A stretch of 64,000 bases of DNA from Nocardioides abyssi (GTDB lineage: Bacteria > Actinomycetota > Actinomycetes > Propionibacteriales > Nocardioidaceae): positions 62,001 to 126,000 of the forward strand of contig NZ_JAUHJR010000003.1 of assembly GCF_030412915.1 (NCBI RefSeq), read 5' to 3'. The notes beneath the pieces were generated by a model. That model had not been told where the DNA came from and ran no database searches. It saw nothing but the letters and a program-made list of their open reading frames with translations. Positions 23,151 through 31,684 of the stretch are shown here, one piece after another. How positions within the stretch are numbered: the stretch's first letter is position 1; each line of letters starts with the position of its first letter. The translations under genes and the position numbers were made by a program.

Positions 23151-24572
23151 TCAGAGGGCGGCGGCCATCCCGGCGCAGGCCTTGAGCCACTGGCGGCGGG
23201 TGGCCTCGGAGAGCGAGGCGTACGGCACGACCGAGCCGGAGACCAGGGCCGGGTCGTACGGCACCCGGTAGACCCCACGGGTCCGCTGCTCGTAGACCTG
23301 CACCAGGTCGTGGGCGAGCTTGCTGTCCACCTGGGCGGAGGGGTCGGAGAGCACGGTGACCGTCTTGTGCTTGAGGTTCTGGTAGCCGGCGTCCTGGAGG
23401 GCGTCGAGCATCCACAGGCCGGAGTAGCCGGTGTCCTCGCGGACGGTGCTGGTGACGACGAGCAGGTCGGCGGCGTCGGCGGCGGCCAGCCAGTTCTCGG
23501 CGCGCATGTTGTTGCCGGTGTCGACGAGGATCACCCGGTAGAACCGCTCCAGCAGCGCGTGCACCGCCTGGAAGTCCTGCGCGCGGATCATGCCGGTGAC
23601 GTCGGGCCGCTCGTCGGAGGCCAGCACGTCGAAGTGGGCGTCGCCCTGGGAGCGGACGAACGCGCCCAGGTCGCCGATCCGCGACTGGTAGACGTCGCTG
23701 AACCGGTTGAGGTCCTCCAGCAGCTCGCGCGTGGTGTTGCGGTGTGTGCTGCGGGTGCCCCGGATGCCGAGCGTCCCGCGGGTCTCGTTGTTGTCCCACG
23801 CAACCACGCCGCCGCCACGGACCGTGCCGAAGGTGTAGCCGGCCGCGAGGACGCCGGTCGTCTTGGCCGCGCCGCCCTTGGGGTTGATGAAGGCGATCGT
23901 GCGCGGGCCCTCGAAGTCGCGCTGGATGGTGCGCCGGTCGTTCTCGTGGTCGGTCTCGGCCGGACCCATCCGCGGCGAGATCAGGCCACCGCTCCAGCGG
24001 CGCACCTTGCCGCGCCAACCCCAGGTCGCCGGGCCGTGGTCGACCTCGTCGGCGCGTCGGTCGAGGAAGTCGGTCGCGGTCATGAACCGCCGCGGCTCGG
24101 CCTGGTGGTCCCCGCCGGGCTGCTCGGCCGGGGTGTGCTCGACGGCCGGAGCGGGCGGCGCGGCCGGCGGAGCAGCCGGCGGCGCGGCGGACGGGGCCGC
24201 CGCGGGCGGGGCAGCAGCAGGCGGGGCAGCAGCAGGCGGGGCTGCGGCAGGCGGGGCAGCGGCAGGCGGGGTGCTCGGCCACGGGTTCGCCTGGGGCGGG
24301 CCGGCGGGCGGGGCGCTCGGCGGCGGCGCCGTGGGCGGGGCGGCCTGCTGCGGGTGGATCTGCGGGACCTCGCGGGTGTTGTGCCGCTGGTCGGCGAGCG
24401 GGTCGGCCAGGGGGTCGCCGAGCGGGTCGGTCAACGGGTCGCCGAGCGGGTCCGGCGTGGCGCGCTGGCCGGCGGCGTACGCCCCCAGCTCCTCGGGCGT
24501 GTAGAGCCGGTCGCTGGTGTCGGAGAGGTCGTGCTGGTCACTCCGCTGGTACGGGTCCTGCGGCTGGCTCAT
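23151..24572 (-). CDS. MinD/ParA-like ATPase with Pro/Ala-rich N-terminus (EspI-like), orphan
   Basis: 473 residues from ATG 24572. Residues 1-60 are acidic with repeated DPLGDPLTDPLADP units, about 75-145 are a low-complexity PPAAA pentapeptide-repeat region, and the C-terminal half is a SIMIBI ATPase. The deviant Walker A reads NPKGGAAKTTG near residue 230 (Ala replaces the usual Gly before Lys). VAWDNNETRGTLG occupies the switch region and VILVDTGNN the Walker B-like strand. The architecture resembles EspI-type proteins of ESX type VII secretion loci, but no secretion genes are visible nearby. Polar positioning, secretion control or plasmid-like partitioning are all possible; no ParB partner is adjacent. 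Confidence 0.8.
   Translation of the reverse strand: MSQPQDPYQRSDQHDLSDTSDRLYTPEELGAYAAGQRATPDPLGDPLTDPLGDPLADPLADQRHNTREVPQIHPQQAAPPTAPPPSAPPAGPPQANPWPSTPPAAAPPAAAPPAAAPPAAAPPAAAPSAAPPAAPPAAPPAPAVEHTPAEQPGGDHQAEPRRFMTATDFLDRRADEVDHGPATWGWRGKVRRWSGGLISPRMGPAETDHENDRRTIQRDFEGPRTIAFINPKGGAAKTTGVLAAGYTFGTVRGGGVVAWDNNETRGTLGIRGTRSTHRNTTRELLEDLNRFSDVYQSRIGDLGAFVRSQGDAHFDVLASDERPDVTGMIRAQDFQAVHALLERFYRVILVDTGNNMRAENWLAAADAADLLVVTSTVREDTGYSGLWMLDALQDAGYQNLKHKTVTVLSDPSAQVDSKLAHDLVQVYEQRTRGVYRVPYDPALVSGSVVPYASLSEATRRQWLKACAGMAAAL
24206..24271. repeat. 15-bp coding tandem repeats (PPAAA)
   Basis: About five near-identical 15-mers (GGCGGGGCAGCAGCA type on the plus strand) encode consecutive PPAAA pentapeptides in the linker of the MinD-like ATPase. 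Such an array can change length by slippage, so linker length may vary between strains. Confidence 0.8.
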
Positions 24573-24758
24573 GCGGGTGCTCCTCCGTCGGGGCGATCGG
24601 GGTGCGCCGCCTCGTGGGCGTCGGCGCTCGTCGGTGCTCGAGCTGGTGGGTGCTCGGGGTGGTCCTTCCCCCGATACCCGCAGGCCACACGTCCCCCCGG
24701 CCGGTCCGGACCAGGCCCAGGTCACAGGCGCGGGTGTCCGGCCCCGTCACAGGTCGCG

Positions 24759-26132
24759 TCACAGGTCGAGGTCGCGCAGCGCCGTCTCGATCGCGCGCTG
24801 AAACGTCGGGAACGGGAAGTGCATGCCGAGCAGCACCTCGACCGGCACCTCCGCGTGGACGGCGGTCGAGAGCAGCCCCATGACCTCGCCGCCGTACGGC
24901 GCGACGACGGTGCCGCCGACCAGCACCCCACGCGCGGCGTCGGCGACCACCTTGACCACGCCCTCGTTGCCCGGTCCGTGCATCCAGCCGCGGCTGGAGC
25001 GCGGGACGTCGGCGTGCCCGGTGCGGACGTCGACCCCGGTGTCGCGCGCCTGCTGCTGGGTGAGCCCCACCGCGCCGACCTCGGGGTCGGTGAACGTGAC
25101 GCGGGTCAGCCCGCGGTAGTCGGCCGGTCGCACGTCGCGGCCGAGCACGTCGGCGACGACGCCGACGGCCTGGTACTTCGCGACGTGGGTGTAGGGACCC
25201 TCCCCCGTGATGTCGCCGACGGCCCACAGCCGCTCGCCGGCGCGGAGCCGGTCATCGACCGCGACCCGGTCGGCGTCCGGGTCGAGCCCGACGGTCTCGA
25301 GGCCGATGCCGTGCAGGGTGGGCCGGCGGCCGGTGGCGACGAGCAGCTCGTCGACGACGACCTCGCCGTCGGCTAGCTGCAGGTGGAACTCCCCGTCGCG
25401 GTGCTCGACCTGCTCGACCTCGGCGCCGGTGCGGACGTCGACGCCCTCGCGGGTGAACGCCGCGGCCACCGCCGCGCTCGCCTCCGGCTCCTCCGCGCCG
25501 AGCAGCCGGGGGCCGGCCTCCAGCAGGGTGACCGCGGAGCCGAACCGGCCGAAGGCCTGCGCCAGCTCCGCGCCGATCGGCCCGCCGCCGAGGACGCCGA
25601 GCCGGGCGGGGGCGGCGGTGGCGTGCACGACCTCCTTGTTGGTCCAGTACGGCGTGCCGACCAGGCCGGGGACCGGCGGGGCGGACGCCTCGGTCCCGGT
25701 CGCGAGCACGACACCGCGCCGGGCGACGTACGTCTGCGTGCCGGAGGTGGTCTCGACGACGACGCGTCCGGGCCCGTCGAGCCGGCCGCGGCCGCGGACC
25801 AGCCGGACGCCGGCCTCCTGCAGCGGCAGGCTGTGCCCGTCGTCGCTCCAGTCGTGGTTGGCCTCGCGGATGCGGCGCGCGGTGGGCCCGAGGTCGGGCT
25901 CGACCACGGCGCGGCCGGCGAGCTCGTCGACGTGCCGCGCCTCGGCGAGCACGTGGGCGCCGCGGATCATCAGCTTCGACGGGGTGCAGCCCCAGAACGG
26001 GCACTCCCCGCCCACCAGGTCCTTCTCGACGCCGACGACCTCGAGCCCGGCGCGGGCCAGCTTGATGCCGGCGTGCTCGCCGCCGGCGCCGAGACCCAGG
26101 ACGACGACGTCGACCTCGACGGGTGCGCTCAT
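24759..26132 (-). CDS. FAD-dependent class I disulfide reductase-like oxidoreductase (paralogue 1)
   Basis: 457 residues, dihydrolipoamide-dehydrogenase/mercuric-reductase family. The FAD motif LGLGAGGEHAGIKLA is near residue 12, the redox pair GGECPFWGCTPSK (CxxxxC) near 42, NAD(P) motif VLGGGPIGAELAQAFGRFG near 175 and WAVGDITGEGPYTHVA near 310. The C-terminus reads HFPFPTFQRAIETAL where the family normally has HPTxxE, so the His-Glu catalytic dyad is missing (Phe and Arg instead). The ATG overlaps the DUF1206 stop (ATGA). Probably an NAD(P)H oxidoreductase of an unusual acceptor rather than lipoamide dehydrogenase. Confidence 0.88.
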   Translation of the reverse strand: MSAPVEVDVVVLGLGAGGEHAGIKLARAGLEVVGVEKDLVGGECPFWGCTPSKLMIRGAHVLAEARHVDELAGRAVVEPDLGPTARRIREANHDWSDDGHSLPLQEAGVRLVRGRGRLDGPGRVVVETTSGTQTYVARRGVVLATGTEASAPPVPGLVGTPYWTNKEVVHATAAPARLGVLGGGPIGAELAQAFGRFGSAVTLLEAGPRLLGAEEPEASAAVAAAFTREGVDVRTGAEVEQVEHRDGEFHLQLADGEVVVDELLVATGRRPTLHGIGLETVGLDPDADRVAVDDRLRAGERLWAVGDITGEGPYTHVAKYQAVGVVADVLGRDVRPADYRGLTRVTFTDPEVGAVGLTQQQARDTGVDVRTGHADVPRSSRGWMHGPGNEGVVKVVADAARGVLVGGTVVAPYGGEVMGLLSTAVHAEVPVEVLLGMHFPFPTFQRAIETALRDLDL

Positions 26133-26983
26133 CGCGACAGGTGCCGGGCCTGGGCGAAGGTGAACAGCCCGTAGCAGCCGATCCCGAGCCCGACGAGCAC
26201 GAGCAGCACCGGGCCGAACGGCTGGTCGAGCACCTCGCGCAGCGCCTCGTCGAGGCCGCCGGACTTCTTGGCCTCGTGGGTCGCCGCGGCGTAGCAGAAG
26301 AGCCCGCCGACGATGCCGAGCGCGATGCCCTTGGCGACGTGGCCGATCCGACCGAGCCAGACGTACGCCGTCCCGGTGTCGCCGCTGCGGCCCTCGGCGC
26401 TGAGGTCCTCCTCGAGCTTGTGGGTGCAGGCACGCACGACCAGCGCGACGCCGTAGCCGATGATCGCCAGGCCGACGAGGAAGACGATCGCCTGGCCGAG
26501 CGGCAGGTCCATCAGCGTCGCGGTGAGGGTCTCCTCCGACGACTTCCCGCCGCCACCTCCACCGCCGCCGCCCCCGCCGGAGCCACCGGAACCGCCGCCC
26601 GAGCCGCTGGCGACGCGGACCGCGCTGGTGCCGATGGCGGCGTAGATGACCGCCTTGCCGGCCGAGGTCAGCCGCTTGCGCACGCGCTTCGCACCGTCCT
26701 CGTCGCGGTGACCGACGGCGGCCTCGAAGAGCCGCCACAGCACGAGCAGGAACATGCCGATCGCGACCAGCCAGACGAGCACCTCGCCGAACGGCTGCTG
26801 CGCGAGCTCCCGCACCGCCCCGCTGGTCGAGGCCTCGCCCTCGCGGTCACCGAGCGCGAGCTGGACGGCGAGCCAGGCGATGACGACGTAGACCGTGCCG
26901 TAGGCGACGAGCCCCACCCGCACCGCCCGGTCGAACCAGGGGCTGGCGTCGGCGCGGCGGGCTTGCTGCTGGAGGGCGGTCAC
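26129..26983 (-). CDS. DUF1206 membrane protein with poly-Gly linker
   Basis: 284 residues from GTG 26983. Three repeats of a paired-helix unit are visible: VGLVAYGTVYVVIAWLAVQLAL with LVWLVAIGMFLLVLWRLFEA; AVIYAAIGTSAV with AIVFLVGLAIIGYGVALVV; and HVAKGIALGIVGGLFCYAAA with LLVLVGLGIGCYGLFTFAQA. Each has the G-Y/G and WRxFEA-like features of DUF1206, giving six membrane segments. A Gly/Ser tract with an unbroken run of Gly precedes the second repeat. It is sandwiched between two FAD oxidoreductases and overlaps one, so it may be their membrane partner. Function unknown. Confidence 0.88.
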   Translation of the reverse strand: MTALQQQARRADASPWFDRAVRVGLVAYGTVYVVIAWLAVQLALGDREGEASTSGAVRELAQQPFGEVLVWLVAIGMFLLVLWRLFEAAVGHRDEDGAKRVRKRLTSAGKAVIYAAIGTSAVRVASGSGGGSGGSGGGGGGGGGGGKSSEETLTATLMDLPLGQAIVFLVGLAIIGYGVALVVRACTHKLEEDLSAEGRSGDTGTAYVWLGRIGHVAKGIALGIVGGLFCYAAATHEAKKSGGLDEALREVLDQPFGPVLLVLVGLGIGCYGLFTFAQARHLSR

Positions 26984-26988
26984 ACGCG

Positions 26989-28377
26989 TCAGTTACCCAG
27001 GTCTGCCAGCGCGGACTCGATCGCCCGGGAGAACGTCGGGTAGGCCCAGATCATCGTGCGCAGCCGGTCGACGGGGACCTCCGCGTGGACGGCGACCGCG
27101 AGCGCGTGCAGCACCTCGCCGCCCGCCGGGCCGACGACGGTCGCCCCGACGAGCACGCCGCGGTCGGCGTCCTCGACGAGCTTGACCAGGCCCGCCGCCC
27201 CGGGGCCGTGCACGAAGCCGCGCGAGGAGGACTCCATCGGCGTCGACCCGGTCCGCACCCGCAGCCCGGCGTCGCGCGCCTGCTGCTCGGTCATCCCGAC
27301 GCCGGCGACCTCGGGGTCGGTGAAGGTCACGTGCGGCACCGCGGAGTACGCCGCCGACGGACCGTCCTGCTCGAGCACGTCGCGCAGCGCGATGGCGGAC
27401 TGGTACATCGACACGTGCGTGTAGGCGCCGTGCCCGGTCACGTCGCCGACGACCCAGAGGCCCTCGGCCGCCCGCAGCCGCTCGTCGACCTCGACGCTCC
27501 GCGCGGACGGGTCGAGCCCGACGGTGTCGAGGCCGAGCCCGTCGAGGTTCGGGGTGCGGCCGGTGGCGACGAGCAGCCGGTCGCCGGTGACCCGCTCCTC
27601 CCCCACCATCACCGTGAAGCCGCCGTCGGCCCACCGGACCTCGCTGGTCTCCGCGCCGGTGACCACCCGCACGCCCTCCTCGGCGAGCACCCGCTCGAGG
27701 GCGGCCGACGCCTCGGGCTCGTCGTGCGGCAGCAGCCGCTCGTTGTGCTGGAGCACGGTGACCCGGGAGCCGAACCGCGCGAAGACCTGGGCCAGCTCGC
27801 AGCCGATCGGGCCGCCGCCGAGCACCACCAGCGACGCCGGCACCTCGGTGGCCTGCAGCGCCTCGCGGTTGGTCCAGTAGGGCGTGCCCTCCAGGCCGGG
27901 CACCGGCGGCGCCGCGGGACGGGTGCCGGGGTTGACCACGACGCCGCGGCGGGCCGTGTAGGCGCGGGTCGAGCCGTCGCGCAGCTCGACGAGCACGCGG
28001 CGTACCCCGTCGAGGCGGGCGGTGCCGTGGTGGACGGTCGCGCCGGCGTCCTCGAGCCGGCGGACCGCGACGGTGTCGTCCCAGTCGTCGGTCGCCTCCT
28101 CGCGGATCCGGCGGGCCACCGGCGCCCAGGACGGCGTGACGTCGACGTCGCCGGCGAGCGTCCCCGCGCGGCGGGCCTCGGCGAGGGTGCCGGCGGCGCG
28201 GAGCATCATCTTGGACGGGATGCACCCGTAGTAGGGGCACTCACCGCCCACCAGGTGCTTGTCGACCGCGACCACCGAGAGCCCGGCCTGCGCCGCTCCG
28301 GTGGCGAGGGCCTCGCCGCCGGGCCCCAGGCCGACGACGACGAGGTCCACCTCGTGCTCGTGCTGCTCGTTGCTCAT
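26989..28377 (-). CDS. FAD-dependent class I disulfide reductase-like oxidoreductase (paralogue 2)
   Basis: 462 residues, clearly paralogous to the product of 24759-26132. FAD motif VVGLGPGGEALATGAA near residue 15, redox pair GGECPYYGCIPSK near 45, NAD(P) motif VLGGGPIGCELAQVFARFG near 180, and VVGDVTGHGAYTHVS near 320. The C-terminus is IWAYPTFSRAIESAL, so His and Glu of the usual HPTLSE are Tyr and Arg. The start codon sits immediately after a perfect hairpin and no Shine-Dalgarno is visible. It is 5 nt upstream of the DUF1206 gene and leads the three-gene set. Confidence 0.88.
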   Translation of the reverse strand: MSNEQHEHEVDLVVVGLGPGGEALATGAAQAGLSVVAVDKHLVGGECPYYGCIPSKMMLRAAGTLAEARRAGTLAGDVDVTPSWAPVARRIREEATDDWDDTVAVRRLEDAGATVHHGTARLDGVRRVLVELRDGSTRAYTARRGVVVNPGTRPAAPPVPGLEGTPYWTNREALQATEVPASLVVLGGGPIGCELAQVFARFGSRVTVLQHNERLLPHDEPEASAALERVLAEEGVRVVTGAETSEVRWADGGFTVMVGEERVTGDRLLVATGRTPNLDGLGLDTVGLDPSARSVEVDERLRAAEGLWVVGDVTGHGAYTHVSMYQSAIALRDVLEQDGPSAAYSAVPHVTFTDPEVAGVGMTEQQARDAGLRVRTGSTPMESSSRGFVHGPGAAGLVKLVEDADRGVLVGATVVGPAGGEVLHALAVAVHAEVPVDRLRTMIWAYPTFSRAIESALADLGN

Positions 28378-28394
28378 CGCGCCAGCATGGCGCG
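28378..28394 (-). promoter_or_regulatory. Hairpin abutting the start codon, with a 4-codon mini-ORF
   Basis: CGCGCCA and TGGCGCG pair perfectly around a 3-nt loop directly before the ATG at 28377, where a ribosome-binding site should be. The same bases contain ATG-CTG-GCG-CGA-TGA (from 28388), whose stop overlaps the gene start. This could couple or restrict translation. It is an inference from position only. Confidence 0.35.
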
Positions 28395-28407
28395 ACGGGT
28401 CAAGCCC

Positions 28408-28432
28408 GGCCCCCGCTGACGATGCAGGGGCC
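28408..28432 (-). terminator. Hairpin after nusB
   Basis: GGCCCC/GGGGCC arms in the 69-nt gap between the nusB stop (28447) and the redox islet, well placed to end the efp-nusB transcript. Short stem and no U-tract. Confidence 0.4.
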
Positions 28433-28446
28433 GCCCGCCGGGGGCG

Positions 28447-28866
28447 TCAGTCCAGGCTCGCCTTGTTGCGCGAGAGGTTGCCCAGCACGCCGTTGACGAA
28501 CTGCGGCGACTCGTCGGTCGACAGGTCGCGCACGAGGGCCATCGCCTCGCTGATCGCGACCGAGTCAGGGACGTCCTCGGCGTAGAGCAGCTCCCACAGG
28601 CCCAGGCGCAGGACGTTGCGGTCGACCGCCGGCATCCGCTCCAGGGTCCAGCCCTCGGAGTAGTCGCGCAGCAGGCCGTCGATGCGGTCCTGGTGCTCGA
28701 CCACGCCGCGCACCAGCGTCGCGGTGTAGTCGTTGGTCGGGCCCTCGCCCTCCGCGATCGCCCGGTCGAGCGCCTCGACCGGCGACTCGCCCCGCATGTC
28801 GGAGGCGTAGAGCACGTCGAGCGCGCGCTTGCGGGCCTTGGAGCGGGCCGTCGAACGAGCCGCCAT
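28447..28866 (-). CDS. nusB: Transcription antitermination factor NusB
   Basis: Binds boxA RNA with NusE (S10) to promote rRNA antitermination. 139 residues, normal length. All-helical family features: RSKARKRALDVLYASDMRG at the N-terminus, YTATLVRGVVEHQDRIDGLL in the middle and MPAVDRNVLRLGLWELLY with SPQFVNGVLGNLSRN at the end. The ATG shares one base with the efp stop (TGATG). By general knowledge, efp-nusB adjacency is conserved in actinobacteria. Confidence 0.96.
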   Translation of the reverse strand: MAARSTARSKARKRALDVLYASDMRGESPVEALDRAIAEGEGPTNDYTATLVRGVVEHQDRIDGLLRDYSEGWTLERMPAVDRNVLRLGLWELLYAEDVPDSVAISEAMALVRDLSTDESPQFVNGVLGNLSRNKASLD

Positions 28867-29429
28867 CAGGACTTGACGCGTCCCAGGTAGGAGGAGTCGC
28901 GGGTGTCGACCTTGACCTTCTCGCCCTGGTTGATGAAGAGCGGCACCTGGATCTCGTGACCGGTCTCCAGCGTCGCCGGCTTGGTGCGGCCGGTCGCGGA
29001 GTCGCCGGCGAGGCCGGGCTCGGTGAAGGTGATGACGAGCTCGACCGAGGCCGGCATCTCGATGAACAGGACGCGGCCCTCGTTGGTGGCCACGATGACC
29101 TCCTGGTTCTCCAGGAGGAAGTTCTGAGCGTCGCCGACGATCTCGGGGGCGACCTCGAGCTGGTCGTAGGACTGGACGTCCATGAAGACGAACGAGGTGC
29201 CGTCGTTGTAGAGGTACTGCATGGTGCGACGGTCGACCGTGGCGGTCTCGACCTTGGTGCCGGCGTTGAAGGTCTTGTCGACGTTCTTGCCCGACTCGAC
29301 GTTGCGGAGCTTGGTCCGCACGAAGGCGGGGCCCTTGCCCGGCTTGACGTGCTGGAACTCCACCACGGACCAGAGCTGCCCGTCGATGTTGAGGACCATG
29401 CCGTTCTTGAGGTCGTTCGTCGTTGCCAT
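28866..29429 (-). CDS. efp: Translation elongation factor P
   Basis: Relieves ribosome stalling at consecutive prolines. 187 residues, three beta-barrel domains: [20 protein letters not shown] opens the first, the tip loop [16 protein letters not shown] carries the conserved Lys, and [19 protein letters not shown] and [13 protein letters not shown] are the EF-P C-terminal signature. ATG 29429 was chosen over an upstream GTG because MATTND matches the family start. Confidence 0.97.
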   Translation of the reverse strand: MATTNDLKNGMVLNIDGQLWSVVEFQHVKPGKGPAFVRTKLRNVESGKNVDKTFNAGTKVETATVDRRTMQYLYNDGTSFVFMDVQSYDQLEVAPEIVGDAQNFLLENQEVIVATNEGRVLFIEMPASVELVITFTEPGLAGDSATGRTKPATLETGHEIQVPLFINQGEKVKVDTRDSSYLGRVKS

Positions 29430-29512
29430 GCGCGCGTTGTCAGCCTTCGTCGTCGTCCGGTGGGCGGAGGTGCTCGTGGCCGCCCGCTGGGCGCCTCCGG
29501 GCACGGCGCACG

Positions 29513-29518
29513 AGTCTA
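29513..29518 (-). promoter_or_regulatory. Possible -10 element of efp-nusB
   Basis: Minus-strand TAGACT lies about 85 nt upstream of the efp ATG and just after the terminator-like hairpin of the aro genes. Fits the actinobacterial TANNNT form; no clear -35. Confidence 0.35.
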
Positions 29519-29547
29519 CCGGCGCGGCGCTCCTTCCCCCGAATACG

Positions 29548-29599
29548 GGCCTCGTGCTGCCCGGCGAGCGCCAGGGCGCACGGTGGGCAGCACGAGGCC
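29548..29599 (-). terminator. Strong terminator hairpin after aroQ
   Basis: GGCCTCGTGCTGCCC (29548-29562) and GGGCAGCACGAGGCC (29585-29599) pair perfectly over 15 bp; the 22-nt loop contains a further GCGCC/GGCGC stem. It begins 9 nt after the aroQ stop and probably ends the long rarA-to-aroQ transcription unit. Confidence 0.75.
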
Positions 29600-29607
29600 G
29601 CAGGGGG

Positions 29608-30036
29608 TCAGCCGCGTGCGAGCACCTCGAGGGCCATGCGGTAGCCGTCGACGCCGTGGCCCGCGACGACCTCCACGGCGTACGCCGTCACGACCGAGTG
29701 GTGCCGGAACTCCTCGGGCCGCTGCTTCGGGTCCGAGAGGTGCACCTCGACCAGCGGCGCCTCGAGCTGGGCGCACGCGTCGAGCACGGCGTAGGAGTAG
29801 TGCGTCCAGGCCGCGGCGTTGAGCACCACCGGCGTGCGGTCGTCGGCCGCCTCGTTGAGCCAGTCGACCATCACGCCCTCGTGGTTGGTCTGGCGCACCT
29901 CGACCTCGAGGCCGAGGTCGGCGCCCCACGCCACGCAGAGCTCGACGAGCTCCGCGTGGGTCGTGGTGCCGTAGATCTCGGGCTGGCGACGGCCGAGCCG
30001 GCCGAGGTTCGGCCCGTTGAGGACGAGGACCCTCAC
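29608..30036 (-). CDS. aroQ: 3-dehydroquinate dehydratase, type II
   Basis: Third step of the shikimate pathway. 142 residues from GTG 30036, which overlaps the aroB stop (GTGA). [20 protein letters not shown] holds the catalytic Tyr and flexible-loop Arg; [17 protein letters not shown] and [17 protein letters not shown] follow, and [20 protein letters not shown] has the typical active-site residues. Canonical sequence has NPGAxTHTS; here it is NAAAWTHYS, a known variation. Confidence 0.95.
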   Translation of the reverse strand: MRVLVLNGPNLGRLGRRQPEIYGTTTHAELVELCVAWGADLGLEVEVRQTNHEGVMVDWLNEAADDRTPVVLNAAAWTHYSYAVLDACAQLEAPLVEVHLSDPKQRPEEFRHHSVVTAYAVEVVAGHGVDGYRMALEVLARG

Positions 30037-31169
30037 GGCTGGTCCGGTGCCTCGTCCCCGAGCTCGAGGGCGGCGTACGCCGCGCGCAGGTTGTCCTCCG
30101 ACGGCCCGGCCAGCACGGCCGGCCGTGCGACGTCGTCGAGCACCACGAACCGCAGCTGCGAGCCGCGGGTCTTCTTGTCCACGCGCATGACCGCGAGCAC
30201 GTCCTCGAAGGACGGCCCGGTCATGCCGGTCGGCAGCCCGAAGCGGCCCAGCACGTCGCGGTGGCGCTGCACGAGCTCGGGACCGATCCGGCCCTCGAGC
30301 CGCGCCAGCTCGGCGACGTACACGCAGCCGAGGGAGACGGCCTCGCCGTGGCGGATGGAGTAGCCGCTGACCGCCTCGATCGCGTGGCCCAGGGTGTGGC
30401 CGTAGTTGAGCACCTCGCGGCCCGGGTGGCCGTCGCGGCCGCCGGTCTCGCGCAGGTCGTCGACGACGACGTCGATCTTGACGCGGATGGCCCGCTCGAC
30501 CAGCTCGCGCAGCACCGGGTCGTCGACGTCGAGGGTGCCGGGCTCGACCGACTCGGCGAGACGGAGGATCTCGGGATCGGCGATGAAGCCGCACTTGATG
30601 ACCTCGGCGAGCCCGGAGACGAGCTCCTCGCCGGCGAGGGTGCGCAGGTAGGACAGGTCGCACAGCACGCCGGCCGGCTCGTGGAAGGCGCCGACGAGGT
30701 TCTTGCCCGCGTCGGTGTTGACGGCCGTCTTGCCGCCGACCGCGGCGTCGACCATCGCCAGCAGCGTGGTGGGCACGTGCACGACGCGGACGCCGCGCAG
30801 CCAGGTCGCGGCGACGAAGCCGCCGAGGTCGGTCGTCGCGCCGCCACCGAGGGTGACGACGGCGTCGGAGCGGGTGAAGCCCTCCTCGCCGAGCGCGTTC
30901 CAGATCTCGGCCGCGACCTCGACGGACTTGCACTCCTCGCCCTCGGGCACCGCGAAGACCAGCACCTCGCGCTCGCCCAGGGTCTCGACGAGGGCGTCGG
31001 CGTAGGGCTGGAGGCGGGTGTCCACCACGAGCGCGACCCGCTCGGCGGCGTCGCCGACCAGCGCCGGCAGGTGGCCGGCCAGGTCGGTGCCGACCACGAC
31101 GTCGTACGGCGACGCGCCGCCGACGTGCAGGGTGGTCGCGGTGGTGCTCACGGGGGTGGGGTCAGTCAT
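30033..31169 (-). CDS. aroB: 3-dehydroquinate synthase
   Basis: Second step of the shikimate pathway, NAD- and metal-dependent. 378 residues. Visible are [40 protein letters not shown] near residue 110, [20 protein letters not shown] near 135, and metal-ligand segments [12 protein letters not shown] near 255 and [14 protein letters not shown] 31169 overlaps the aroK stop (ATGA). Confidence 0.97.
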   Translation of the reverse strand: MTDPTPVSTTATTLHVGGASPYDVVVGTDLAGHLPALVGDAAERVALVVDTRLQPYADALVETLGEREVLVFAVPEGEECKSVEVAAEIWNALGEEGFTRSDAVVTLGGGATTDLGGFVAATWLRGVRVVHVPTTLLAMVDAAVGGKTAVNTDAGKNLVGAFHEPAGVLCDLSYLRTLAGEELVSGLAEVIKCGFIADPEILRLAESVEPGTLDVDDPVLRELVERAIRVKIDVVVDDLRETGGRDGHPGREVLNYGHTLGHAIEAVSGYSIRHGEAVSLGCVYVAELARLEGRIGPELVQRHRDVLGRFGLPTGMTGPSFEDVLAVMRVDKKTRGSQLRFVVLDDVARPAVLAGPSEDNLRAAYAALELGDEAPDQP

Positions 31170-31684
31170 CGGGAGAGGGCCTCCAGGATCTCGTCGGCGA
31201 CCTGCTGGGGGGTGCGCCCGTCGGTGTCGACGACCAGGGTGGCCACCGACTCGTACACCGGCGTCCGCTCGTCGAGCAGCGCCTTGACCCGCGACCGTAC
31301 GCCACCGAGCAGCAGCGGCCGCGTCGTGCCGAGGCCGACCCGCTTGACGGCGTCGGCCAGGCCCACGCGCAGGAAGACCACGCGGTGGCCGGCGAGCCGC
31401 TCGCGGGTCGCCGGGTCGAGGACCGCTCCCCCGCCGAGCGCCAGGACGCCGTCGTGCTCGGCGAGCGCGGTGGCGACGGCGTCGGCCTCGAGCCGCCGGA
31501 AGTGCGCCTCGCCGGAGTCGACGAAGATGTCGGAGACCGAGCGGCCCTCGGCCGCCTCGACGTCCTGGTCGGTGTCCCGCGCGGTCGTGCCCCAGGCGTC
31601 GGCGAGCAGCCCGGCCACGGTGGTCTTGCCGGCCCCCATCGGGCCGACGAGCACCGCCCGCGGGCCGTGCGTCGCGGCGCTCAC
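31166..31684 (-). CDS. aroK: Shikimate kinase
   Basis: Phosphorylates shikimate with ATP. 172 residues. P-loop [16 protein letters not shown] near residue 14, [11 protein letters not shown] (shikimate-binding Asp), FRRLEADAV, and [13 protein letters not shown] near 80, then the lid [11 protein letters not shown] 31684 overlaps the aroC stop (GTGA), which gives tight coupling in aroC-aroK-aroB-aroQ. Confidence 0.96.
   Translation of the reverse strand: MSAATHGPRAVLVGPMGAGKTTVAGLLADAWGTTARDTDQDVEAAEGRSVSDIFVDSGEAHFRRLEADAVATALAEHDGVLALGGGAVLDPATRERLAGHRVVFLRVGLADAVKRVGLGTTRPLLLGGVRSRVKALLDERTPVYESVATLVVDTDGRTPQQVADEILEALSR

Noticed and set aside
24206-24271. CRISPR-like short repeats
   Set aside because: 15-bp units are contiguous without spacers and encode PPAAA in a good reading frame.
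23013-25376. Plus-strand frames over the MinD-like and FAD genes
   Set aside because: Antisense shadows; the minus-strand proteins have clear motifs.
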